Assembly: GCA_036785705.1 (NCBI GenBank)
Contig: JAWUZG010000084.1
Location: 10,801,501 to 10,865,500 of the forward strand
DNA length: 64,000 bases
DNA from: Acanthornis magna
Lineage: Eukaryota; Chordata; Aves; Passeriformes; Acanthizidae
Reading direction: 5' to 3'
The notes beneath the pieces are model-generated. The model was not told where the DNA came from. It ran no database searches and worked only from the letters and a program-made list of their open reading frames with translations. The translations under genes were made by a program, and so were the position numbers. Shown here in pieces: positions 1 through 13,100 of the stretch. Positions within the stretch are counted from its first letter, which is position 1. Each line of letters begins with the position of its first letter.

Positions 1-3000
1 TCCACTTAAACAGACAAACTTATTGATTAGGAAATTATTTACCTTGAGATTGTTGGCTTTTTTCTTTTCAGTGCACAGGGAAAAGAACTATGTTTTCATT
101 TCACATCAATTTTGTTTTCAGCAGGGTAAAACCAATGGAAACAAGGACTTCAGAGTGCTGCCAAGCCTGTTGGGCGTACATCTGTACAGCACCAGGGAAA
201 TACTGTGATGTCCAAAGTACACAAATCCCCAGGCGTGGGTCTGCAGCAGTCCTTGTAAGAATCTTGTTATAAAGTTTTCCTTTGTTACCTACAGAAACAG
301 ACTTAATGCAGTGGCAGCTAGAAAGCCTCATGCTTTAAATCTAACAATTTATCTTCATAACACCCCTGTGGGTAGTGGTGGTACAAACACCCTGGATGTA
401 CTCACAGGGAAATGAAGCACAGAAAACCTGAGTGCCCTAGTAAGATCCCATAAAGACCATGGTGGAAAAAAAGTGCCTTAAAAATGATGTGTCTCACACA
501 GAAGTTTAGTGCTCAGACTGGAGTACCACAATTCTCATCTCCCCTTTCCTTTCCCTGGATCCCCCAAGAGCCATTTTCTGCCCCAGCCATAACAGTGACG
601 CAATGGGAACCCACAACTTGCTGTGTCTCGCGGCACCATGACAACACAACACCGGCGCCTACATATTACACCACCGCTGATGAGAGAAGAACACACATGT
701 AGATTTTGGAAATGTGTGACATCCCTATTACTGTTTCAGGAATTCCTCCCTAGGAGCCTTGACGTTGCACACTGGTGTCAGCTGGCCCAGCTCCACAAGA
801 ACCAGCTGTCCCAGGAACAGGCTTTGCCCTGGGGACACATCCTAGAGCCCTGACTCAATTTAAGCATGAATTTGAGTCAATGGAAACTTGTCTGAGGAAG
901 GACTGAGTAAAAACCACAGGGTGAGAGTAAAACAAGCAATGCAGATTCTAAAGAATTAGTAAGAAAAGCTGCAATCCCAGCTACAGCAGAGGGTATAATG
1001 GAAAAGGGGCTGGAAAAGATCAACTGCAGGCATCATGGAAAAGATAAAAATCAGTAAAAGCTAAAAATGGTTTAAGATTAGGCCCAGCATCAGCAGTGTA
1101 GATGCAATGGTTGCCAATCCCTATCGAAATGGCAGCCCCCAATACAGGGAGCCCAGACAGAGCACAAGGGGAAGGATCATCAGCAGGAAAGGACCTGAAA
1201 TTCTCTGCTTCTCAGTAAATTATCAGATAGTAGCAGTTGAGTAAAAAAGGTGGTGTAAGTTTGTTACCACCATCGTTACCTTTAATCCCTGCTTCAGATC
1301 AAGTCTAGTAGTGGCCTCTGACAAAGACAATTTTTTAAAATTGAATTACACAAACTAAGCACAACTTATTATATTTACAGACATAGCCAACAAACGCTGT
1401 TTTTCAACTACACTAATAAATATTATGCTATCCTAAAATAAAAGTACTATGGAATTTGAAGGCTCTAGGGATATTCTTTGTGGGTTGCTTAAAGTCTGGT
1501 TAATATATGCCTTTAATTTCTTCCCCAGACCTACTTCTGGTAAAATCCAAACATAACCAAAAGAGAAGAGAGTATTCAAAGATTACTAAACATGTGGAAA
1601 AAATTATCCCAGAGGGAATATGAAAGCCATCTGCCTGAGACTGCCCCTGTACTCATTCCACAGAGGTGAACAGCGAGAGATAGATGCTCTGGTGGCAGAC
1701 ACGAAGTGGCAAGCCCTGGTCCTGTTGGCCTCAAAAGAAACCGCACATCCAGCCGGCCAGAGAGCTGGTTTTGCTAGGAGCATATTAGCCCCGAGGCTAG
1801 CCAAGACTTTAATCGGCTGGAAAGTCCCAGTCATGAGTGCTAGCTGCAAGGGGGAAAGGAAAAAAAAAAAAAAGAAACGGAAAGATCCGGCAGGACAAGC
1901 CTGAACATGTTCAGTTTGTCCTTCCTATGTTACAATTATATCCTCATTCCTCAGAGCACAAGGCAGTTCAAAGACACAATAAATCCCTTTCTAGTTTTAC
2001 GCTTCTCAGGAACGTCATGGAAACGGAAGTGAAGTGGTTCCCAGAGATAAGGTGACAAAATAAAATCAAACCCTTCCCTACAGCTACACTTTGGTAAAAT
2101 ATCAGCAGAGAAATAGAGGCACCATTCAGACGTAGCTATGGCATTCATCTAAGGAAACAGGACTGACATCAGAGGTTTCAAACTGATCAGTTTAATGTCC
2201 CACTCCTCACACTCTGCAGCTGTTCTTTCTTTGCATTGCCTCTAAGGCTCATACTTAATTTCATTTCGTGGGCTGGATTTTATTGTCAGGAAATGGGATT
2301 CCCTTTTGGGGTACTTCTTAATAAATGCTTCAGTTTAGGTCCCAAGAAATTTGGGCTGAAGCATTGTAGACCAAGGATGGCTTTGTGGCAGGCAAAGCCT
2401 GAGTGACCAGTCAAAGCAGCCACAAACAGGAGGTTTTCAAAGCTTTTCTTTCATCCCCTCAGGCCAATGGAGGGGACAAAGACAAGAAATAGAGCTGAAG
2501 GACAAGGCAGAAAACACACTCAAGATAAACCTGGGAGGTCTTCAAGGGTGTACCCATCCTGTCCTGTCTCCCTCACAAACCAAACAAAGCAAAACCAAAG
2601 GCATGGGGCATAATGATGCCATGGGGAGCAATTAAGTGTCAAGAGGAAAATAATTGTATTTTCAACTAAAAACATGCACTAAACAGCCCTAGACAGCAAA
2701 AGATTAATTAGCTGCAAATGTAGACATGGATGGGACAGACAGAAACAAAAGGCTCCATCATCTAATACCAAATCACACAGAAACTATCAAGCACTTGTGC
2801 TTAAAGGTTATGATTAAGTGAAATAACAATGGCTTTGAAAATTATTTCTTAATCTACTTCCCACCAAGACTTTGATAGAGTATGGAAATCACCCTGCCCA
2901 TCATCTCAGCTCTGGGCTCTCATTGCTGACATCCATTCATGTTACTGTTACAAACTTCAGCCTCACACAGGAGACACCTTTTCCAGCCATGACTGGGTGG

Positions 3001-6000
3001 TACAAGAATTTAATTACCGTATCGAAAAGCCATAAATATTTGAGACTGAGTCAGTTCGGGTACACTGGATTTTTCCCTGCCTTTCACTGCGTCAGGGAAT
3101 TTCTTTCCACACTTCAGCCCTTAGGAAAGGGGCACATGGCTGAAGGAGTCAGCGGTCATGAATAATCAGGGAGGGACTTCTCCAGAACAGGGCAGCAATG
3201 TGAAAAAGTCTTTCTTCTGGGGTGACATTTGCATGACCGAGGGATGACATAATAATTCCAGAAACAAAAAAGGCTTTATACGCACATGGTGGCTTTCGAA
3301 ACCTCTCTGCACTGACTTAGTCTTTCCCTTCTGTACAGTAGGATCACATTTTGGGGACAGGAATTTAAGTCCCATCTGCACCAGGTCAATTGCCACCGCT
3401 GCAGCCACGGCTTTATCTCATTCTTTCTGGCTAACGCAATCCTACAGCTCACATTAACAATGCCATTTTATGGGGCACAGCATTTCCCTAGAGTACTGAA
3501 AGGATTTATTTCTGCTCTGGTATGAGGGCATAAGAGGCAGGCAGAGTGAGAGACCTGTTTGGGTAAGAAAAACATCAACATACAGGTGGAGGCGAGGCCA
3601 GTGCTCGCAGTAATGGAGCAGAAAGAAAAGGCAGAAACAGTATTGCCAGAGAATGAAAACGAAGCCGCATGCCAAGACCATGCCCCCGCCCCTATCCCAA
3701 AGAAAAAAAAAACCAACCAAAAACCCAAGCCCCTGTTAGACACTTGGGAGCTGCTGAAAGAGCTACCCTGAAAAGGAGGTGCTGAATTGCAGCCAGAGGG
3801 GCTGCGTGCCAGGGCACATCCTTGTGAAGGCAGCCCAAGCACTGTGTGTGCTGCCAGGGCACCAAACTGGTGCTGGAAACCCAGCCAGGGTGTAAACACA
3901 TGGTGCAGATGATCAGACTGAAGCACAGCTATTGTTTCACTTCCAGCATGGGCTGTTTACCACATATGGACCTCTGCTGAGAGTTAGCCAAAATACATTT
4001 GAAATTCTGGAGAAAACCCTTTGTTTCAGAGGTGACTTGTTTTTAAGGAGAGGGCTGAGCAGTGATCCAAGGAGTAAAAATCAGATAGGTCAGACACCCC
4101 CCCTAAAAAGTGTCTGGGCACTTCCAGAGTGGTGAAGCAGGCGCTACAGGAAGGATGGATGCTGGACCAAGCCCAGCCTCCCCAGCCTAAGGGGATTCGC
4201 TCATGCCGCCGGAAGCGGGGAAACCATTTCTCACCAGAATAGGAAGTCGAGCGCTTGGCAACAAGGGAGGCAGCTCTCCCACAACTCCGGTTACGCAAAC
4301 AGCTGCCTTCTGCTGGGTTTCAACATGCTTCACTGCTCCAAAAATAATTTCCTGCTTGATTTGATACCATTAGCAGGAGCACAGAGTGCAGCGTGAGCGA
4401 TCGTGCCGCTCCACACTGGCTGCAGGTAGCCACTGGGCTCCAGCAAAAGCCCGGATCCCTGTTTTTGGCAGAGGGGCCTGATTGCGCAGAAGGGAGGCTA
4501 AGCAGGGTGATAGCATAAGCCTTCTCTTCCTCTGTGAGGGGTTTTGACGAAAGCCTGGACAAAAGTACCTGTCACCTTTGTCCTTTCAGGCCCCTTTTGC
4601 AGAGCTGACATTTCCCAGCCCTTACAGCTTGTAACACTCATGGCATGTACCCAACACTCAGCAGCCAAGCAGGAATCAAAGCCAACACAAAGTTCAACGA
4701 CAGAGTCACTGCTTGCTGGGTGATTAGGAGCTGTGCTGCTCCTGGGCAGCGTTGCTGGAGTTCTCCCACAGCACGAGCACCAAAAAGCTATCATGCCTTC
4801 TTGCATTCCCCAATGGATGACTTTGTGTCCGCTTTGGAGGTTGTTGGAGTAATACCAGTCCAGCCCAGTGCTTTGGGAACAGCAGCACTTTCCATTCCTA
4901 GCTGGACTGGAATTTGGATACCAAATTTTGCCCTAAGGTGCATCTGATTTCCTGTTCCCTATTCCCAGCCCATTGATCTGCATGCCCCTTCCCAAGGGCC
5001 TGCCTTGGGGGGACTCCTCCAGAGGCCTTCCTCCACTCTGGAAACCTCGAGTAGGGCAGGCAGGCAAAGATCCCAAGGCCCAGCACATCAGCACTGCACT
5101 CCATGGCTTGTGCAGCACCAGCAGCACAGCACACCAACCTTCCCAGCTCCTGGCCTTACACGGCGGCGAGCTGGTACTTTCCAGAAGTGCAAGTCATGTT
5201 CAGCAAAGAGATGAAGGAGCAAAGTAAACTCAACATCAACCATTAAGGCAGCTGCTGCAAAGCAGGATTCAGAGGTGGAGAGCACGACCAAAAAATCAGC
5301 GTATTTTAAGGTAATCCTGTTATACTTTGAAAGCAAAATAGTGCACTGGCACTTATTTATGCTTATACCTTTTAAGCCCAAAGAGCCCATGAGGGATGAT
5401 TCCATCTGATCTGCACCACGCAAGCCTTACCAGCCTTGTTTGCCACAGTCATCCTTTGAGCCACACAATGGCTTATGAAAGATGTCCCTTGGCCATGACT
5501 AGAAGAGTAAAATGGGTGATGAACACACCATTGATTTTGAGGAGCTTCGACAGAAACTAACCTTGGAAGGTAAAGCCGTAAAAAGAGAGGAAGGGTCTCA
5601 TCAGCCATCCGGCACAAGACCTAACTGCAGGGTGACACCCCAGCTTTCACACACAAGACAAAATAAGCATCTGAGCTGACCCAAATGCCATGTGGGGCCT
5701 CTCCTGTGACAGTCACAATAAAAAGGAATAATGCTGCAAAGGAGATGGTCCCTCAGCTGCTGGAGGACCTGAGCTGGGTGGCAGGACAGGACTGATGGGA
5801 AGAGTGTGCGAGCTGGTTTCTGTGCTCAACTGACCCATGTCTGCAGCAGCAGCTGCTGCTGCTGCTCCCACAGCCTGGGGGAGCACAGATAAGCAGCAGT
5901 TCAGCTTTTCCAGACATAGCACAATTCCTGTTTACAGCCTCTGGGCTTGTCTTTTCAAAAGAAGGAGCTAGGTGTCTATTCTTGCAGGAAACCAGGTGCG

Positions 6001-8510
6001 TAAACAGTTCAATTAATATACCCAGCAAACCATGCTCTAGCACAGCAAAGAGGGCTAGTGGAGACAAGCCAAGAGCACAGGAGCCAAGGGAGGAAAATAC
6101 TTTTAAAGAATATGCCTAATTAGAGATGGGCCTGGGCCAAAGGTTCATATTTGAACACCTGGAATAGCCCAGGGGAGCAGAACGGTAACCTGAACCCAGA
6201 TCCACATTTTGTAACTCTCTCCTCTCCCAAATAAAGTAAAACCCAGCCCCAAACCCAGCCCACAGTGTGAGCTACAGGTCTCCAACAGCCAAAGCCTGGA
6301 GGTCTGGCTCCCTACTTTCAGGCTGGTTTTGGCCCAGTCATTGTGCTCAGCTGCTAGTGCCCTCTGTTCCTCTCTGCCCACAGCACCCAGTGCCCTGCTG
6401 TGTCCCCACTCTGCTACCCCAGGAGCTTGCTGTTGTTCCACATCCCCCTTTGCTCCTGCAGCCACGGCATCCTCAGCGCTGTGACCAAGCCCAGCTGGTC
6501 CCTGCACTCCCTGCCCTCGCAGGCAGCAGCTCCTGGGCAAAGCAAGAGGCCTGCCCTCACTCAGAGCCGAGCGGCTCCGCTCATGCCTGTGAGACAAATA
6601 TTGGCAGCAACCCCCAGTTTTGTGCCAAACCCCCAGATTTAGGGCTTGTTTTGAAGGTTGCAACCTCCGTGGTGGGGGAAGCCCCCCCACGCCCCTCATG
6701 AGCGCTTGCAGAAGCCACAGACTCCCTTTTCTCCCCTACAGCTCAGTTCTCAAGAACAGAAAACTAAACTTCTCCCACACCTTATCATCTCTTTCGACTG
6801 TAGATTTTCTTTATAGCAGAATCACATTTGACAAAGAAAGGTCAGCCTGATCCCCATAAAATCACCCTTTCACAGGCACGTCATGCATTTCAGACAGCTT
6901 GCAAGGCTGACTAAACATTTACTTTTGGATGGCTCATTTCCAAAATCCAGAAATAGATCCCAGTCCCCAGTAAATGAGTGCTGGAGTGTGCCATCAGATG
7001 GCTTCACTGCCCTGTCACAGCGTGCCATTTGCATTCCTGCGCTTTCCCCCTCACTGGGTGCCACTACTGAGCTCCCTGCACATCCCCCTGTGGAGAGGTG
7101 AGGCCTTATCTCCCAGCTGGATTATTCTGGGTTGGTATTTGTCCCTTGTTTTTCCTTCATCTGACCTCGGGTCCTGTTAGGCTGAGGGAGGTGACTAATG
7201 CACAGGGCTCCTGATTGCTTTCCCAGTGGGCACCCAGCCTCTCACCAGCACAGGATGGGATAAATTGGCAGACTTGCAGAAGAAAAAATGGGATTTGCTC
7301 ACACTGGATGGTACAATAGTCAAGGAAGAGCTTGCGTTTTGAAAATCCTTGAAACAATTTAGCTCCACTGCTATTCAGAGCAGTTTTACGCCATGGAGGT
7401 ACTCCTGTAGCTATTGTAAATTCTTCCCTGCCACAGCTGAACCTTCATCTCCAATAAATAAAACAATTTAAAAAAAACCCCAAAACCCTAATCTGACATT
7501 ACACAAAAGTACAGGAAAAACTTTATATAATCCTTTAAGGGCCAAGAGACTCTGTCTGCAAAGTGCTTGCCACCCAGCACCCAGGCAAAACCAAAATGAT
7601 GCAACTTTTGGTAGGGTGTACAGATTACAATCAGGCAATTACACATCGCAGACCGTGTAATCACATGCAATGAGAACACACGTGGGTGTAGTGCGAGGTG
7701 TGAGCCTGGTGTCACCCACCACAGGCTGCTCCGGTTACCCGAAAGGAGTCATTCAACAAATGCTTTAAACATTTTTTTTCTAAACAATCAATAGGTCCAT
7801 CCAGAAGAAGGGCTCTTTCCGTCATGAAAAGTAATTCCTGAAAGACTGGGAAACCAACAGGACTGCACTGGAAAATATTAGCAAGAAGAACTGATCTATC
7901 ATCTGTCTCATATCCAACCGTGTCTGGACAGTTGGAAAGGGGAGGGGAAAAAACCCACCACACACAATACAGAATCTGTTATACAGTTTTCTATCAGAAA
8001 AGAGCCTCCCCAAGCTTCTGTATGAAGTAAGTTTAAACATCTGATGCATGAACATCCTCAGCTTTAATAACCATTACTGTCTTTCATCTCCCCCTTTTAA
8101 AAAGTCTCAGAACAGCATTTAAGACTCTGGCCTCCTGTAAGCATTGCTCAGATGTTCCCCAGATGGCTTTTCCAAGGGGATTTCTAATTATTCAGGGTCT
8201 TTTAAAGAAATATCCTGCAGGAATCTTTTAGGTTTCTGGGGCTTTCCTTCCTTCCTCTACAAATTTCTTTGCCCAGAGCTTGATTTAAAACCAAACTCAA
8301 AGGAAACACTTACAATGACTTCAATATGTCTCAGATCACACACCCTGAGGTGAAAGAGAATTGAACCAAATCCCATAAAAATAAAAATGGTGCAGATTTC
8401 AAAGGAATTCACTGAAGTTTTGTAAAGAAGTAATTAGTCTAAAAGTTTTAGCCTGGAATATCATGGAATAAAGGAACATTTAGTGAGACTGAGAAAGTCA
8501 ATACATTTGA
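1..8510. other. No gene recognised (left flank or large SLC22A18 intron)
   Basis: No exon of a known protein was recognised on either strand. All open frames here are short and do not resemble a family I know. By gene orientation this stretch should hold the 3' exons of SLC22A18 or lie beyond them, but I could not find a matching MFS segment. Minor items seen: a CAG/CTG-rich imperfect inverted repeat near 5843-5873, and an exon-like interval on the minus strand at 5431-5498 whose translation does not match SLC22A18. Confidence 0.5.
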
Positions 8511-10130
8511 TAGAATCATAGAATCACTTGGGCTGGAAGGGACCTTTAAAGATCACCCAGTTCCAACCCCCCTGCCATAGGCACGGACACATCCTACGAG
8601 ATGCGGTTGCTCAGAGCCCCATCCAACCTGGCCTTGGGGATGGGGCACCCACAACACCTGTGCCAGTGTCTCACCATTCTCACAGTAAAGAAATTATTTC
8701 TAATATCTAATCTAAGCCTGCTGTCTTTGAGTTTAAAGCCATTCTCCCTTGTCCTGTCACTACATGCCCTTGTAAAAAGTCCCTCTCCATCTTTCTTACA
8801 GACCCCCTCTATGTACTGGAAGGTGCTCTAAGGTCTCCCAAGAGTCTTCTCTGGGCTGAAAAGCACCAATTCTCTCAGCTGTCTTCACCAGAGAGGTGCT
8901 ACAGCCCTCTGACCATCCTTGTGGCCTTCCTCTGGATTCACTCCAACAGGTCAACATCCTTCTTATGCTTGGGCCCCAGAGCTGGATGCAGCACTCCAGG
9001 TGGGGTCTTGAGAGTGGAGCAGAGGGGCAGAATCCCCTCCCTCAGCCTGCTGGCCATGCTGCTCTTGATGCAGCCCAGGACACTGTTGGCCTTTTGGGCT
9101 GCAAGGGCACATTACTGGGTCATGTTGAGCTTCATCTTCTTTAGCAAAAGGTTCATTCTCCCAGTTCCTGCTTTTGCCTTCTTGGCACTGACTTGGGCAG
9201 TGTGGCTGGGACACTTGCCAGTGAAGACCGAGGCAAAAATGTCATTTAGTACCTCAGCCATCTCCACATCCCCTGTAACCAGGTCTCCTGTTTCCTTCTG
9301 GAGAGGGTCCGCATTTTCCACCATCATCCTGTTAGCAGCCACATACCTGAAGAAGCTTTTCTTGTTGCTCTTGATGTCATTGGTCAGGGCTTTTGCTTTC
9401 CTAACCTGATCCATGGCTACATAGATAATCTCTCTGTATTCCTCCCAGGTTACCTGTCTTTGCTTCCACCTTGGAAGGCTTCCCTCAGACATTCTCTGTT
9501 TGAGTTTGTCCAGCAGCTGCTTGTTCATCCACACATTTTTGCCTGACAACTTTGTTGGGATATATCTCTTCTATGCTTGGAGATGATCCTTGAATACCAG
9601 CCAACTTGCTTGGACCCCTCTTCCCTCCAGGGATTTATCCCACAGTTCTTTACCAAGCAGATCCCTGAACTGGCCAAAGTCTGTTCTCCTGAAGTCCAGG
9701 GCAGGAAGCTTGCTCTGCACCCTCCTCAGTGCACTAAGGATCTCAAACTGCACCATTCCATGGGCACTGCAGCCAAGGCTGTCCCCCTGAGCTTCACATT
9801 CCCCACCAGCTGTCACTGAGAACAAGGTCTTTTCCTCATTGGCTCCTGTACTACTTGGAGAAAGAAGTTCTCTCTCCCCCTGCTTTGCTTATGTCCAGCT
9901 GTGTTGTCCCTGCCAGGACCAGAGTTTGTGAACATGAGGCCACTCCTATCTGAACAGAGGGTGTCCTTTGCTCAGTCTTCCTGGCTGGATGGCCTACAGC
10001 AGACCCGGACTACAATGTCACTTGTCCTGCCCTCCCTTTATCCCTGACCCCCAAGTTCATGGCCATCTCTTCACCCATCCCCAGGTAGAGCTGCATGCAC
10101 TCGCTGCATGCACTGCAGCTGCTCACTAAC
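8511..10130 (-). mobile_element. CR1 LINE, internally deleted, minus strand
   Basis: Avian CR1 non-LTR retrotransposon lying in reverse. The 3' terminus is at 8511, with the typical repeated ATTCTATGA-type tail followed by the conserved CR1 3' region up to about 9130. The minus frame 9112-9549 and the frame ending at 9571 translate to the ORF2 segment between endonuclease and reverse transcriptase: a DFRRTDFGQFRDLL block, then [17 protein letters not shown], and [15 protein letters not shown] followed by FASVFTGK. Upstream, 9830-10130 resembles the end of the endonuclease domain. The reverse transcriptase is missing: the frame passes from the linker straight into the 3' end near 9130-9150. 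A second, smaller gap near 9900-9920 removes part of the endonuclease. The frame has stops, so this is a dead copy. The upstream limit is approximate. Confidence 0.9.
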
Positions 10131-13100
10131 AGGACTCTGAGGAGCATCAACAAGTGTCTGATGCTGGAAATACCTTCCTGCTTGGCTGCACTATCCCATG
10201 GTTTATCAGCTTGAAGAGACAAGCCCCAGCAAAAACTGGGGTAGCCTGGAGATGGCCATTCAGAAACTCCTTTGCCCTCTGGCTGCATTCGCTGCCCAAA
10301 TGCTCCACATACCTTTGGCTCTGGTGGTGCAGCTGTGCGCAGGGTTTCATAAGGAGACTGCAAGGAAACAAAACCCCTGGGTGGGGCCGCGGAAGCTGGT
10401 GTAGTTCATGAGAAGGTCACACCCTTTTCATTTCATTCTGAACACCCCATTCAAGCAGACTGGCCTTCACCCTGGCCCACAGAGAACTGGCACCTTGTGA
10501 CAATGGGGTGTTGCACCTCTCCAGTCACCCAGCAGCCTCCTGCTCATCCCACCAACGCAGCAGCAATGGCCAAGAAAACCACTGGGAAAGGTTTAAAAGC
10601 CAAACCCAAAGTCTTCCAAAGGGCTGCTTTTCCACCTGTACTTTACAGCAGTCATATTTCAAGCAGGAGGAAACCAGGAAATCAGCAGCAGTGGGTGTGC
10701 TGTCCCCATCCTCCCCTGTGGCAAATGGAGGTCTATTTTGGAAACATTCCTTCCTTGCAGCCCAAGTCCCTTGGTGCCCTAATCTTACTGCCCCAGGTAA
10801 CACAATACATCTAAAATCACAAAATCTGTCTCCTGCAGCATCCTGTCTCCTCCTCATCTCCCTAACCCCAGGAGTCTTAACTCCTCCCAGTCCACCCTTC
10901 CCATGCCACATCCGCACATTTCCGTTCATCCTGACCTTCCCTCCCTCTCTTGTCTAATAGTCCTTCCCACACAAGCACCACATCCTTCCTGCCCCAGCCT
11001 CACCACAAAGCTGAGTTTGTTCACCGAAGCGGATCAGAATGAAACATGAGCATGGCCCTTTGAATCAAAAGGATTAGGAGAAGTAAAGGAGAGAGCTGCC
11101 CATTTGAATATGTACAAACACAAAGAGAGGAAGGTAGGGCCACCTCTGCTAGGTCTTGCTGGGCTCAGCCCTGCACTTCAGCCCACAGCCTCTGGGACTG
11201 TCCCATGACAAAAAAAAGAGCTGCCACTGGCTCTTTACAAACAATAAAGAAAAAAAAAAGGGAGAAAAATAAAGGAAGAAAAGAGAAACAAGCCCCCCAA
11301 AATGGGATGGTAATTCGGCTTACAAAGAGTCTGCCTGCCCAGGAACACCAGTGGATGAAAAAGAGAATACAGCCAGGAAAAGTGGGATGTATTCCCTCAA
11401 GAAAGTAGATATTTGCATGAGAATACATCATGATAGAGGAAGTCTGCATCCCAAAGGCTGTATAATCTAAACAGCAATATTGTAAATGTATTGGATGAAG
11501 GAAGGAAACACTATCTCCTTGCCCTGTATTATGTATGAGGAACAGCAGTGTAGAGGGATGGGATAACTTACTCACATCACGGGAAAATCACAGCAGAGCC
11601 AAGTCCCAAATCCCAACTCAGGGACTTAACCACAGGCTATTCTGTACTTTCTATTTTCTGTTAGCAAAGAAAACAGTATTTCCCTGTATTTCAATCCCCA
11701 GTGATACTGCTGGATTTTCTGCCCAGTCGTGAAATATTCCAGGAGTGGGAAGAGCAGATGAAGCTCTAGTGAGTCATGAGCAGACAGTGCCTCATTGTGC
11801 AACCTGCACTGCGAGGGTCATGTTCAGCCCTCCAACTCGACCTCTGCTAGCGAGGCCAGACCCAAAATACCTTGTGCCTTTTTATAAAATTCTGGTTTTG
11901 GTTTCATTGTGGTTTTTTTGCCCCCACTTTTTCCTTATTCCTTGGGGCTGTTAAGCCAGGCTTAACAAGAAAAATCAGCCATCATCTCCGTGCAGCCTCT
12001 CAGGGACACAGCTGAAGACAAACCAGGCAGGGCCCCGCGCTGCACAGAAACCCAGCGCTTTCCAAGCATCAGGAGAGGGGAGCAGTGCTCAAACATCCAT
12101 AATTGTTTAGCAGAGCTGTCTTCACAAACACACACGCTTTTGATTGCAATCTGACGACCACGCACACAAACCAGGGTTTCGCTCACCCGCCGCCCCCTCA
12201 CTTTCTGACTCCAGGCATGGGGTGGCGAGGCAGGGCAGCCTCCCCCAGTGCACAGGCATGAAGAAAGCTGGAAAAGACAGCAGGGAAATTTCCTTAGCTC
12301 CCCTGGAGATATCCTTTCCCCTCCGCCTTTCTTTTTCTATCTGCCTCTTTGCTTGGGTAACTGCTGTCAGCCCATGGAGGGACATCAGGCAAATCCAGCC
12401 AGGAGTTCCTCTTCCCATGGCTCTGGTGAAAATCAGTTCCTAGCAGCCCCCAAACCCCAGCTCTCTGTAAGCAGCACGGCCCAGTGACACGAGGAAGCTC
12501 TGGATACCTATTCTTTTTTCTAAAATGGCTTTTCACCATGGTTGCCTTGGGAAAATGAAGCAGCTAACCCCTAAAGGTGGAGCTGCCAGGAGGAAGGAGG
12601 GTGCTGTGGGGAAAAGGCACAGGCAGCCATCCCCTGTGAGCTGGCACAGCCACACTCACAGCCCTCCCACCGCAATCCCTGCTGAAGGATAAGTGGGAAG
12701 GAGCGCTTTGAAGGAAAATGGGGAGCACACCTGATAAGGCTGAGGAAGGGGCTGCCAGCAGGCCCCCATTAGCTCAGCCCAAGCCTAGCCCTCCTAGCCA
12801 CAAGGCATGGGCTCTCCCTCCCACGAGCTGCTGGCTCCTAAACCCCACTCTTCCTCCCTTGGGAAAGGGCCCCACCTACGGGTGAAGGACCAAGGAGGAG
12901 CTCTTGGCCCCATCACCACACCTCCCTGCCCTGGAGTTCAGCCCAGGGCTTGTGGGGAGAGCACAGAGGAGCCAGGTTTGCTGCGGGTTGGCTAAGGGGG
13001 AACAAGGGAACGTTTGCAGTGTCAGTGTCCCCTTCCAGTGGGTACTTAGCAGAAAGCCAGGGGACCCAAACCTAAGAATTGGTGGCCTAGACGCAGGAGG

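Noticed and set aside
66..123. Plus-strand acceptor-like sites (TTTTCTTTTCAG, TTTTGTTTTCAG)
   Set aside because: No open frame of known family follows either one; chance polypyrimidine tracts.
1276..1319. Short minus-strand exon-like interval with acceptor TTTGTCAG and donor AAAG|GTAACG
   Set aside because: Its translation shares only a few residues with the SLC22A18 loop; too short to call.
4880..4935. Minus-strand peptide with FGIQIP, recalling the human SLC22A18 YGIQCP segment
   Set aside because: The following residues are not hydrophobic as the helix requires, and there is no polypyrimidine acceptor.
5431..5498. Minus-strand exon-like interval with acceptor CTTCTAG and donor CTG|GTAAGG
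   Set aside because: Considered as a later SLC22A18 exon, but the translation is polar and does not fit an MFS helix or the required phase.
5843..5873. CAG/CTG triplet stretch
   Set aside because: A short imperfect inverted repeat, not an expanded or coding repeat.
9112..9549. 145-codon minus frame with protein-like sequence
   Set aside because: It is the CR1 ORF2 linker region inside a dead LINE copy, not a host gene.
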